DNA from: Muscardinus avellanarius
Lineage: Eukaryota > Chordata > Mammalia > Rodentia > Gliridae
Assembly: GCA_963383645.1 (NCBI GenBank)
Contig: OY726573.1
Coordinates: forward strand, 16,195,158-16,259,157
DNA length: 64,000 bases
Reading direction: 5' to 3'
Shown: positions 41,534-52,919 of the stretch, piece by piece
How positions within the stretch are numbered: position 1 is the first letter of the stretch
Layout: the number at the start of each line of letters is the position of its first letter
Position numbers and translations under genes: made by a program
Notes under the pieces: generated by a model
Told to the model about the DNA's origin: nothing
Seen by the model: only the letters and a program-made list of their open reading frames with translations
Database searches by the model: none

Positions 41534-44500
41534 CTACAGATTGACCCCAGGGGCATTCTACCTACAAGCTACAAGCTACACCCTCAGCGCTTCTTGAAAT
41601 TTTTATTTTGAGCCGGGCGTGGTGGTGCACGCTTGTAATCCCCGTGCTTGGGAAGCAGAGACAGGAGGATCGCGCAGGTTCAAAGCCAGCCGCTCTGGCT
41701 TGGCCAGCCGCTCTGGCTTAAGAGACCCTGTTTCAAAAAAAAAAAATTATTTTGAAACAGGGTCAGCCGGGTTGGTGGCTCATGCTTTTAATCCCTGCGC
41801 TTGGGAGGCTGAGACAGGAGGATCGCGCAGGTTCGAAGCCAGCCTCAGCTACTTAGTGAGGCTTTCAGCAACTTAGTGAGACCCTGTTTCCAAATAAAAT
41901 ATAACATAGGTCTGGGAGTATAGCCCACAGGTAGAAAGCCTCTGGTTCCACTCCCAGTACCACCAAAAAAAAAAAAAAAAAAGAAAAGAAAAAGAAACAG
42001 GGTCTCGCTAGGTTGATGAAAGTCTCACTACTTGCTGAGGCTGTCTTCAAACCTGCAATCCTCCTGTCTCAGCTTCCCAAGTACTAAGATTACAAGCATG
42101 TGCCACCACACCTGGCTTTCTCTCTTTCCTTCTTTCCTTCTTTTTTTTGTGTGAATGTGTATGTGTGTGAGGTGCTGGGAATTGAACACAGAGGTGTTCT
42201 ACAAAGCCACGCATGGTGGCACACACTTGTAATCCCAGCATTTGGGAGGCTGAGACTGGAGGATCACGGTTCGCAGACAGCCTCAGCTACTTAGGCCCTT
42301 TGCAACTCAGTGAGGCTCTGTTTCAATATAAAGAATAAAAAATAGGGCTGAAGGCTGGGCATGGTGGCACATGCTTATAATCTCAGCATTCAGGAGGCTG
42401 AGACTGGAGGATTGCAGTTCATGGACAGCCTTAGCTACTTAGGTTCTTTGCAACTCAGTGAGACCTTTTTTCAAAATAAAGAATAAAAAATAGGACGGGG
42501 TTGCAGCTCGGAGGTCAAATGCCCCTGGGTTCCATCCCCAGTACTGTTGGAAAAAAAAAAAAAGAGGTGTTCTACATTCTACATCCAAGATATACCCCAG
42601 CCATTTTTATTTTTTGTTTTAAAATAGGGTCTTGCTGCCGGGTGTGGTGGCGCACGCTTGTAATCCCCGCGCTTGGGAGGCGGAGACAGGAGGATCGCGT
42701 TGGTTCGGAGCCAGCCTCGCTGGCTTAAGAGACCCTGTTTCCACATAAAAAAGTTAAAAAATAGGTCTGGGAGTGTAGCCCGTGGGAGTGTATCCCAGAG
42801 GTAGAAGGGCTTCCAGGAACCCCAGTACCACCAAAAAAAAAAAAAAAAATAGGGTCTTGCTGGGTTGCTAAGAGTCTCAGTACATTGCGGAGGTGTCCCT
42901 GAACCTTTTTGCTTTTTGTTTTGGGCACTGGGAATTCAACTCAGGGACATGCTACCTCTGAGCTACACCTTCAGCTCTATTTTATTTTTTGAGGTACTAG
43001 AGAATTGAACCTGGGGCATTCTACCTCCAAGCTATACTCCCAGCCCTACCTACCTTCCTTCCTTCCTTCCTTTCTTTTGTGGTGCTGGGGATTGAACTCA
43101 GGGCCCTTCTGCCTCCGAGCTACACCTCCAGGTCAATTTTTTATTCTTCACTTGTAGTGGAGTGCCCCACTAAGTAGCTGAGGCTGTCCTCAAACTTGTG
43201 ATCCTCCTGTCTCAGCCTTCCAAATACTGGGATTACAAGTATACACCATCACACCCGGCTTTTTTTTTTTTTTTTTTTTCTGTACTAGGAATGGAAGCCA
43301 GGGGGCATTCTACCTCTGAGCTATACCCCCAGCCCATTTTTTATTCTTTATTTTGTAAAAGGGTTTCATTAAGTTGCAAAGGGCCTCACTAAGTAGTTGA
43401 GGCTGCCTGCGAACCCGGATCCTCTGTCTCAGTTTACTAATGCTGGGATTATAAGCGTGTACCACTATACCCAGCTTTATTATCTTTATTTTGAATCAGG
43501 GCCTCACTACATAGCTGAGGCTATCCGAAAACTGCATGCAGTCCTCCTGTCTCAGCCTCCTAAATGTTGGGATTACAAGTGTGGGCCACCACGTCTGGAT
43601 CAGTTGTTTTTATTTCAAAACAGGGTCTCAGCCGGGCGTGGTGGTGCACACTTGTAATCCCAGTGCTTTGGGAGGCTGAGACAGGAGGACTGCGCAGATT
43701 CAAAGCCAGCCTCAGCTGGGATTTCAGGTATGCACCACCATGCCCAAATTATTTTATTTTATTTTTATTTTTGGTGGTACTGAGGTCCTTGGAAACCCTT
43801 CTACCTCTGGGATACAGTCCCAGAACCATTTTGTATTGTTTATTTGGAAAAAGGGTCTCAGCCGGGCATGGTAGTGCATGCTTGTAATCCCCGCGCTTGG
43901 GAGGCGAAGACAGGAGGATCGTGCAGGTTCGCAGTCAGCCACGCTGGCTTAAGAGACCCTGTTTCCAAATAAAAATATAAAACAGGTCTGGGAGTGTAGC
44001 CTGGAGGTAGAAGGGCTTCCAGAAACCCCAGTACCACCAAAAAAAAAAAAAGAAAGAAAGAAAAGAATAGGCACTGGGCCATATCCCCCTCATGTCCCTA
44101 AAGTCCCCCATCACTAACCCTTGACATCTAGGACCGGGATCACGTTGACAGTCCTATCTTGGACTCCTCTGGCCAGTCCCCCTGGCCAGCCTCTCTCCCC
44201 AAGCCTGAGCCTGGGATCCATCATCACGCCTCGCCCACCACTGATGCTGGCCACACCCCTGCTGCTGTTCACGTCGTGGTCCAAGGGCAGGTTCTTCTGA
44301 GTCTTGAAGAACTTCCCTTCATCGTAGTGTGTCTTGCGGTGCTTGTCAAAGTCACTGGAGTCTGTGGGCCGGTGTGAGACGGTGGCTGTCCTGCTAGCTT
44401 CTCATTGAAGGTTCACTCCACCTCCCTCTCCATCCAGTGCCCACCCCGCATCTCACGTGTCTTGGAAAAGTTGTCCTCCATCCCTGAGCTTCTGATATCA

Positions 44501-46904
44501 CCATACAGGACCTTGGGGAGGAAATTGTCCATTGTTGCAAACCTGAAGGGGAGGAAGATTAGTTGGGGGCACCGAAGGGACAGATCAACAATGGCGGCAG
44601 TCGGTGGTGGTGGAAGGGACCAAGCTGGCTGACTCCTCCCTCTCCGACCCAGATCAATATTGGTAAGGCCCAATGGAAATTTTGGGATTTTGCTTTTTTT
44701 TTTTTTTTTTGGTACTGGGGATGAAACCCAGGGCATTCTACCTTCAAGTTACACCCCCAGCCCTATTTTTTTATTCTTTAATTTGAAACAGGGTCTCATT
44801 GAGTTGCAAAGGGCCTCACTAAGTAGCTGAGGCTGGCCACGAACCAGGATCTTCCTGTCTCAGCCTCCCAAATATTGGGATTACAAGCGTGCGCCTCCAC
44901 ACCCAGCTCAGGAGCTTGCTTTTTTAGTTATTGTTGTTACTGGGGATTGAACCCAGGGGCATTCTACCTCCAAGCCACATCCCCAGCCCTATTTTTTTTT
45001 TTTTTTGAAACAGAGTCTTAATAAGTTGATGAGAATCTCACTATTATACTAAGACTGTCCTCGAACCTGTGATGATCCTCCTGTCTCAGCCTCCCAAGTA
45101 CTGGGAATACAGGTGTGTGTGCCAAAAAGTAGAATTGAGAAGTGAGGGGGTAAAGGCCTACACCCTGACTGATCTCTGACAGGACTCTCACCTCTCTGCC
45201 AGCATCTCAGGAGTTATCTTGAGGGAGGACCCTGCCACCAGATCCTCATTACTGTCCTGCAGCCTGCAGAGGAAGAAGTGGTGCTGAGGGGTTCAGCAGG
45301 CATCTAGCCAGTGGGCTTCTCTACCTCCTCCCCCCGGGCGCCTCATTGTAATAAAACAGAAAGTCTAGGCTGAAAAGCTGGGCCTGAAGGTTTGGCACCT
45401 GTGGTAAGGGGTGCTGGGCTCGTCCACCTTCATAAACCCATAATCCTTGTCAAGAGGGTGGTGGGTGGCCAGGATATTCATTTCATCCCAGCGCTGAGCC
45501 TTTTTCCTGGGGATGAGGAGACAAAGAAAAGGGGGAGGACACCTCCTAGTGACCCCCTCCTCACAGCCTTCCCTCATTCTTCCAGTCACTCCAAAACTTT
45601 TCTCAGGCCTGGTGTGGAATCGCACGGTTGTTATCCCAGCAATTCGGGAGGCTGAGACTAGAGGATCCCGGTTCGGTTTGTGGACAGCCTCAGCTACTTA
45701 GTGAGGCCCTCTGCAACTTAGCGAGACACTGTTTCAAACTAAAGTATAAAAAACAGGGCAGGGAAGCCGGTCGTGGTGGCGGACGCTTGTAATCCCCACC
45801 CTTGGGAGGCTGAGACAGGAGGATCACAAAGGTTCAAAGCCAGCCTCAGCTACTTAGTGAGACTTTCAGCAACTTAGTGAGACCCTGTTTCCAAATAAAA
45901 TATTTAAAAAAGGTCTGGGAGTATAGCCTGGAGGTAGAAAGCCTCTTCCACCCCCAGTACCACAAAAAAAAAAAAAAAAAAAAAAACAGGGCAGGGGGTT
46001 AGCTTGGAGGTCGAATGCCTCTGGGTTACATCCCCAGGCCCGCCCCCCCCCCAAAAAAAAAACTTTTCTCAGCCGGTGTGGTAGCGCACGCTTGTAATCT
46101 CCCTCCCACACACACACACACACACACACAAGGCTGAGACAGGAGGATTGCACAGGTTCAAAGCCAGCCTCGGCTACTTAGTGAGGCTCTCAGCAGTTTA
46201 TCGAGACCCTGTTCCCAAATAAAGTATAAAATGGGTCTCGGAGTATAGCCTGAAGGTAGAAAAGCCCCTGTGTTCCACCCCCAGTACCACAACATAAATA
46301 AACTTTCTTCACACTCCCTTGTAGAGACTAGGGATAGAATCAGACCCAATGAAAGTCACGGTGCAGTGTGGCCAGGATTTATGAGACACCTGCTGCTCCG
46401 CAGAGGTCTCAGATTTCCCATCCAAGGGCCCTCACCTACTCTCACGCCTACTTCTCCGGGCTCCACCTCTTCCCTCAAGGCTCCGCCCTCGCAGGGGTTC
46501 TGAGCTCCTCCCGCCAGTCTCTGGGTGGCCCGCCATCAGAGCTGGGCGCCTTACTTCTCCGCTTTGGGGGATCCATGTATCAAGATGGAGCTGGTGTTTT
46601 TGAGGATGCTCCGGGGCCGGTCTTCACTGGAGTGGGGGTGCGAGCAAGTTGATCGGCAGCGCGCACTGCATCCTGAGCTGTTCGCACCCGATGTCCCGGG
46701 ACAGGGAGGGGTGGGCTCGGACTCAAGGCTGTGCCCCGCGACCTCCCCAGGGTGCTGACTAGGCCCGGGCTGGGGGTCCACTACCCCCTCGGGGGGTAGG
46801 CTTGGAGCAGGATTAGGAACGAAGGCGACCCCTTCCTTGGCTGCCGTTCTAGGGGGGCCCCCACTGAGGCCGCCGGCAACTCCCGGGGACTCTGGCTTCT
46901 CCAT
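39255..46904 (-). CDS. PPP1R2-like protein phosphatase 1 inhibitor (inhibitor-2 family), 8 exons
   Basis: Coding exons: 46555-46904, 45399-45506, 45192-45263, 44457-44542, 44119-44361, 40872-41027, 40454-40496, 39255-39258 (last base pair of Arg plus TGA). All junctions are GT-AG and all phases fit: 1062 bases, 353 aa. The start GCCATGG is the first ATG after an in-frame TGA. Inhibitor-2 features: SILK at 99-102, [17 protein letters not shown] at 118-134 (docking site), DEPSTPYH with T149 matching the GSK3-site threonine of PPP1R2, and HYDEG at 217-221 matching the part that enters the PP1 active site. The first 95 residues are Pro/Ser-rich. The C-terminal part ([17 protein letters not shown], then [11 protein letters not shown]) matches nothing I know. 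It is head-to-head with NEURL4. By family it should bind and restrain PP1; tissue and activity are unknown. I do not recall a named human gene here. Confidence 0.75.
39290..40235. repeat. (GT)n and SINEs in last intron of PPP1R2-like gene
   Basis: GT repeat 39290-39336. Minus ID half 39345-39405; plus 39432-39560, 39575-39780, 39805-39860, 39880-40065 (hairpin subtype); minus B1 half 40105-40230. Confidence 0.8.
41100..44050. repeat. SINE-filled intron 5 of PPP1R2-like gene
   Basis: Minus: 41140-41345, 41390-41440, 41540-41590, 42000-42118, 42165-42203, 42570-42610, 42850-42980, 42985-43050, 43080-43260, 43285-43480, 43480-43600, 43770-43860. Plus: 41612-41735, 41763-41965, 42207-42340, 42355-42545, 42635-42830, 43630-43720, 43861-44038. 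A CTGT/CT repeat lies at 41468-41531. Target duplications: CTCATTTTC near 41108-41118 and 41353-41362, GAGGTGTTCTACA at 42191-42203 and 42564-42576. No exon is seen in this 3.1-kb intron. Confidence 0.8.
44700..45120 (-). repeat. Two minus-oriented SINEs in PPP1R2-like intron 3
   Basis: Full dimers at about 44710-44910 and 44935-45115, between the exons at 44457-44542 and 45192-45263. Confidence 0.85.
45605..46290 (+). repeat. Plus-oriented SINEs in PPP1R2-like intron 1
   Basis: Copies at 45607-45765, 45770-45965 and 45985-46040, then a dimer (46070-46285) whose B1 part carries a CA repeat at 46112-46131. The block 45605-46058 is flanked by the direct repeat AAAACTTTTCTC (45593-45604 and 46059-46070). 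Confidence 0.8.
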
Positions 46905-47207
46905 GGCCCCAACGGGGGGCCACTGTCAGCCACCCCGCCCCGCCCTCCACATGGCCCCGCCCCGGCCACGCCCCGCGCGGGGGTGGGGGGCTCGGCGCCG
47001 GCCGGGGCGGCGTCGCTCAGCTCCGGGGGGCCGCGGGGGACGGCATAAAGACTGGCGATCTAGGGCTGGAAGCCCCTCCGCTCGCCCTTCCTTTTTGTCC
47101 CACCCAAAATCTTCCTTTGTCTCTGCAATTTGTTCCCGCCCTTCTGCTCCATCACCGCCCCTCGTCCAAATCAGCCAATCATCGTCGGGGCCAGAAGCCT
47201 TTAATTG

Positions 47208-47215
47208 TGACGTCA
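47208..47215. promoter_or_regulatory. CRE palindrome TGACGTCA
   Basis: Exact full CREB/CREM/ATF site, 29 bases after a CCAAT box and roughly 300 bases upstream of the PPP1R2-like start codon. Confidence 0.65.
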
Positions 47216-47515
47216 CCGATCCCCCCCCCCAGCGCGAGTCTCCTGGAGTTGAGTTGGGGGCTCGTTAATTGCTCCGGGGAAGTCTTTTAGGGTCGTTGTC
47301 GCTGCTGCTGGAAACTTCCTTTCGGGGTTGGGCTCTGTCTGTGGCTTTAAAGTCCTAAGGGTTTGGTTGGAGTTCCTGTTGGGCTCCACTTGAATTAGCC
47401 ACAACTTTTCTCCTCCTCATCCCCAAATTGGCTCGCTTTGTCTCTCCGGAGATGTGTGATGCGAAGCGGGGAGGACTGCGACACTTTTGGTCTCGGCGAC
47501 GCAGAGGATGGAGAC

Positions 47516-47975
47516 TTCGTTATAAAGCTGTTTTTCCTCCGTGTCCTCCAGACCCCGCTTGCGCCCCGATAAAGCCGGCAGCGCGCAGGGTACACTTCCC
47601 CCTTGCCGTAAAGCGAACACCTGAGTGTGTCCCCTCCCCGGGGAGGGCGGGGTCGTCGGCGCTGCTGTCGCAAAGCGCGCCGGGCGCCATCTCCCCTCCG
47701 TCGTAAAGAGGCCTGCGGCAGGCATTTCTTCCTTCCACTGTCGCAAAAGCTCCCTGCCCAAGCCTTCGCCTCTCGCAGCCACTCCGTCATCTCTCCGTGC
47801 CGTAAAGCAAGCCTCCCCGACCCCGTCGCCCTTCCGTTCCCACTGTGGTAGCCCTGAGTTCCCTAGCCCGGGAGGCTTCGTTGCCCGGCCGTGCCGTAAA
47901 GCACGCCCGGCCCAGCCCGGGTCGTATTCCCTCAGGGTGTCTGCCCTTCGCGGTTGCCACGGTGCCGCCAAGCGC
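47516..47975 (+). repeat. Degenerate array of TGCCGTAAAGC-like motifs
   Basis: Motifs at 47604-47614, 47798-47808 and 47892-47902 read TGCCGTAAAGC exactly. Variants: 47666-47676 (TGTCGCAAAGC), 47699-47708 (CGTCGTAAAG), 47739-47750 (TGTCGCAAAAGC), 47963-47973 (TGCCGCCAAGC), with weaker forms at 47518-47528 and 47567-47576. Spacing is about 32-90 bases, always in the same orientation, directly upstream of the NEURL4 start codon. Confidence 0.6.
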
Positions 47976-48005
47976 GGCTGTCGCGCGGCCCGGGTGTCAG
48001 CGGCG

Positions 48006-51000
48006 ATGGCGGCGGGGTCGGGTGGGAGCGGGGGCTCCGGGGGAGGGCCCGGGCCCGGGCCGGGCGGGGGCGGCGCGGGGCCCGGCGGGGGTCTCGGCGG
48101 TTGCGGGGAGCTGCACCCGCGCACCGGGCGCCTGGTGAGCCTGTCGGCCTGCGGGCGGACGGCGCGGCGGCAGCAGCCGGGCCAGGAGTTTAACCACGGC
48201 TTGGTGCTGAGTCGAGAGCCCTTGCGCGATGGACGCGTCTTCACCGTCCGCATCGACCGCAAGGTGCAGAGCTGGGGCCGCGGAACCGAGACGCGGAGGG
48301 TCGCGGGAGGGTCCAGAAGAGGCCGGGGCAGCACACCCACAAAGCCCCCGTCACCGGGGCCCGGGGGCGCCAGGGGGTGGGCAGGAGACAGCCCCGAGCA
48401 CGGCGCAGAAACGGTCGTTCCGAAGGAAACGGGAGCTTGAGGAAACCCGAGGCCTGGAGACTGGATAGGCACAGAGGGAGCCACCCACCAGCATCGCCGG
48501 GGAACGGGTCTCCTGGCGTCAGCTCGGTTGGGGATGGCGTTTGGAGGGATGTCAGAGCCGTGATGGGAAGGAGAGATCCCAAGGAAAGAAGGAAACCACT
48601 GAAGGAAGAACTCTCAGGTGGGGCCAGGGAAGTGATTTACTTGGCTCACGGAGGAAGAATTTGGGAGGAGAGTGAATCCAGGGGAGCCTGGGCTAGGGAG
48701 AAGAGAGCGATTTACAAGGGCAAAGGGCATGGGCAGAGAAGCCTGTGAATTTGTGGGGTTGAAGAACCATAACGACAAGAAAGTTAGAGGCAGCTGGAAC
48801 CAGGGAATTTAACTTGGCTAGTGGGGAAAGGGATGTTGCAGGTATACTAAGCACCTGGATACAGGGTAGAGTTGCTGGAGCCCGAAGGGTCCTGAGGCAG
48901 GGCCCAGAAAATTACCTGTAGGTCTGCTTCTCTAGTCAGTGCCTGAGACGTGGTGAGAGGGGGACACAGAGGCCTGTGGAATACGTGTTCCAGGGCTGGT
49001 AGACCCACCGATTGTCCACCCTGAATCTCTCTGTCCACCGCCCCCATCATAGGTCAACTCCTGGAGTGGCTCCATTGAGATCGGCGTGACGGCGCTGGAC
49101 CCCAGTGTGCTGGATTTCCCAAGCAGTGCCACGGGGCTGAAGGGGGGCTCCTGGGTTGTGTCAGGCTGCTCGGTACTGAGGAATGGGCGCTCTGTACTGG
49201 AGGAGTACGGCCAGGATCTGGACCAACTTGGCGAAGGGGACCGAGTGGGTGTGGAGCGCACCGTTGCCGGGGAGCTGCGGCTCTGGGTGAATGGGCGGGA
49301 TTGTGGTGTGGCTGCCACGGGCCTGCCTGCTCGTGTATGGGCTGTCGTGGACCTTTATGGCAAATGCACCCAGATCACCGTGCTCCCCTCTGAGCCAGGC
49401 TTCAGCCCCCCTACTCCCGTCCCCACACCTCCCCTTGAGCCCTCAGCTCCCCCTGAAGATTCTGCCTTGGCTGAACAGGGGACTTCTGGAGATGAAGGTG
49501 AGAACACAGCTAGGGTGCTGGGGGGACAGGGGGCGTGGCCGAAGGAGTCGGGCTGATGTAGTGCTGGTCAAGGCTGGGTGTGGGCAGTGCCATCCAGACC
49601 CTTGAGTCTCTTCTGGGGAGAGAGAGGGTCTCCTGGCTATGGGCCCTAAAGCAGAGGCTGAACCCTTATTCCCCTCCCATCCTGCCTGGTCCCCAGCCTT
49701 CATGGTGTCCCCAGCGCAGGCCCGGCCGGAGACGTTTCCTAACAGCCTTGAGTCGCATAATGGTGAGGGCTTCGGGGAGGTCCTGGGGAGGGGAGTGGGC
49801 AAGGAGGTGGACAGGGAGGGACTTTAGGAGAAGGGTAGGGAGAGAGGGCACCAAGCCTGAGCGTGTAGAGCCTCATTCCAGCCTCTTCTCTCCATCCTGC
49901 TGCTCTAGACTTTGCCAGCATGGAGCTCTCCGAGGTGGTGAGCAACGCCATCCTGTCTGCCTACAACGGGGGGCTCCTGAATGTGAACCTGACCTCCCCA
50001 CTGGCAGGGGATGGGCTGGGGTCTGGCGGTGCTGCCACCTCGCCCATCCTCACTTCCAACGATGCTCTGCTCTTTCATGAGAAGTGTGGGACCCTCATCA
50101 AACTCAGCAACAATAATAAGACAGCAGAGCGCCGGCGGCCCCTGGATGAATTCAACAATGGGGTCGTCATGACCAACCGCCCACTTCGGGACAATGAAAT
50201 GTTTGAGGTGTGCAAGACCCTGGGGTCGGCCGGTGCCTCACCCTCTGAGAGCTAAAGATGAGACTCATCAGCCCTTGATGCCAAGAGGGTGGAGCCTGGG
50301 GGAGGTCAGGGGTCAGGGTCCCGTCTCTACCTCTCTTGTCTGCTATCACTCAATCTCAGATCCGCATAGACAAGCTTGTAGATAAGTGGTCAGGCTCCAT
50401 CGAGATTGGCGTCACCACCCACAACCCCAACAGCCTGGAGTACCCAGCCACCATGACCAACCTCCAGTCAGGTACCAGTCCCTGATGGGGAACTGTGGGA
50501 ACAGGCCTGGGGTTGCCAAGGGAAGCATGCCTGCACCCTAATCAGGAAGCATGATGGTCCCTTCACCCAGGCACTATCATGATGAGCGGCTGTGGGATCC
50601 TCACCAACGGCAAGGGCACGCGCCGGGAGTACTGTGAATTCAGTTTGGATGAGCTACAGGTGAGGCTAGGACTCCGGGGAGGTGGGTAGTCTGCGTCCCT
50701 GCCTGGGCACCTCATAGCGGTCTCCTCTGTGACTTAGAGCAAGTCCCTTTGTCTCTGCGTGAAGTTCCTTCTGAAAAGACCAGGTTGCCCAACTGGCTCT
50801 ACAGCAGGGGCTGGGGATGCAGCCGCTGTCAGAGCACAGTGCTGGAGCACTTGTCTGGCATGTGTGCGGACCCGGTTTAATCCCTCACTCCACAAAAAAG
50901 GGGAGGAGGCTACTAGCAGCACTACCCCAACCCCAGCCCTGAGATAGGACCCAGGGCTTCCTATGTGCTAAGCAAGTGCTCTGCCTCAGCCATATCCCAT

Positions 51001-52780
51001 CCCCTGTAGCACTTACTATGTAGAATTTTTCTTTTTGAAGACTTAAAGAAGTTTATTAAAAGATAGAAATACAGAAAATAGAAATACAGAAAATAGTTAC
51101 AGCCCCATGCCAAAATGGCATGGGGGGGGGGATGGTGGCACGGGCCAACTCACCACTCCCCCGAATTTTTTTTTATTTTAATGGTACTGGAGATGGAACC
51201 CAGGGGCCTTCTACCTCTGAACTACACTCCCAGACCTATATTATATTTTATTTGGAAACAGGGTCTCACTAAGTTGCTGAGAGCCTCACTGAGTAGCTGA
51301 GGCTAGCTCTGAACCTGCACGATCCTCTTGTTTCAGCCTCCCAAGCGCGAGGATTACAAGTGTGCGCTACCACACCTGGTTACTTTGTAGATTTAACTTT
51401 AAAGAACTTGATTTTTTTTGTGTGTGTGTGTGGTACTGCGAGTGGAACCCAGGGGCTTCTACCTCCGGGCTATACTCTCAGACCTATTTTATATTATATT
51501 TGGAAACAGGGTCTCATAAGTTGTTGAAAGCCTCACTAAGTAGCTGAGGCTGGCTTTGAACCTGCATGATCCTCCTGTCTCAGATTCCCAAGTGCAGGGA
51601 TTACAAGTGTGCACCACCACACCCGGCTAAACTTGATGTTTTTTTGTTTTTTGTTTTTTTTCTGGTGGTCCTGGGGTTCCTGGAAGCCCTTCTACCTCCA
51701 GGATACACTCCCAGACCTATTTTATACTTTTTTATTTTTGGGAAACAGGGTCTCTTAAGCCAGCGCGGCTGGCTTCGAACCTGCACGATCCTCCTGTGTC
51801 TGCCTCCTAAGTGCAGGGATTATAAGCGTGCGCCACCACGCCTGGCTGAACTTGATGTTTAAAGATGGTTTAACTCGGTGCAATCTTGTAATCCTGGTAT
51901 TTGGGAGGCTGAGATAGGAGGATTACAGGTTAGAGGCCAGTCTCAGCAACTTAGCAAGGCCCTCACCAACTTAGTGAGACTGTTTTAAAATAAAAAGTAA
52001 AATAGGGTTGGGGTTGTAGTTCAGAGGTTGGTAGTTGTCTTTTGTTTTTTGTTTTTGTTTTTGTTTTTTGTGGTAATGGGGATTGAACCCAGGGGCATTC
52101 TACCTCTGTGCTCCACTCCCAGCCCTATTTTAATTTTTATTTTTTTGGTACATGAGATTGAATCCAGGGGCACTCTACCTCTGAGCTATACCCCCATCCC
52201 TATTTTTTATTCTTTATTTTGAAACAGGGTCTCACTAAGTTGCAGAGGGCCTCACTAAGTAGCTGAGGCTGTCGGTGAACCACAATCCTCCTGTCTCAGC
52301 CTCCCAAGTACTAGGATTACAAGAGTGTGCCACCACGCCCGGCTTTATTTTTTATCTTGAAACAGTCTTACTTAGTTGCAGAGGTCTTCACTATAAATTG
52401 TTGAGGCTGGCTACGAACCTGTGATCCTCCTGTCTCAGCCTCCCAAGTACCGGGATTACAGGTATATGCCACCTGGCTAATCCCCGGTATAAAAAAAAAA
52501 GCTGGGCGTGGTGATGCACACTTGTAATCCCACTGCTTGGGAGGTGGAGACAGGAGGATCGCGCAGGTTCGAAGCCAACCTTGCTGGCTTAAGAGACCCG
52601 GTTTCCAAATAAAAATATATAAAAAAAGCCGGGCGTGATGGCGCATGCTTGTAATCCCCGCGCTTGGGAGGCAGAGACAGGAGGATCGCGCAGGTTCGAA
52701 GCCAGCCGTGCGCGCTGGCTTAGGAGACCCTACCTATTTCCAAATAAAAAATGTAAAAATAGGTCTGGGAGTGTAGCCCG

Positions 52781-52819
<39 letters not shown>

Positions 52820-52876
52820 AAAAATTAGGTCTGGGAGTGTAGCCTGGAGGTAGAAGGGCTTCCAGAAACCCCAGTA

Positions 52877-52919
<43 letters not shown>

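Larger units (their letters stand above)
46905..48005. promoter_or_regulatory. Bidirectional CpG-island promoter, PPP1R2-like / NEURL4
   Basis: The two start codons (46904 minus, 48006 plus) face away from each other across 1.1 kb of CpG-rich, SINE-free DNA. A CCAAT box is at 47175-47179 and a full CRE palindrome TGACGTCA at 47208-47215. There is no TATA box in a convincing place. Transcription starts are not determined. Confidence 0.65.

Noticed and set aside
44113..44119. In-frame TAG after exon 5 of the PPP1R2-like gene as the true stop
   Set aside because: A GTTAGT donor precedes it, and the next three exons join in phase and end with a stop and AATAAA. Kept as a possible alternative end.
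47417..48484. 355-codon minus-strand open frame
   Set aside because: It is antisense to NEURL4 exon 1 and its CpG island. GC-rich islands keep frames open by chance, and the translation is low-complexity Pro/Arg/Gly.
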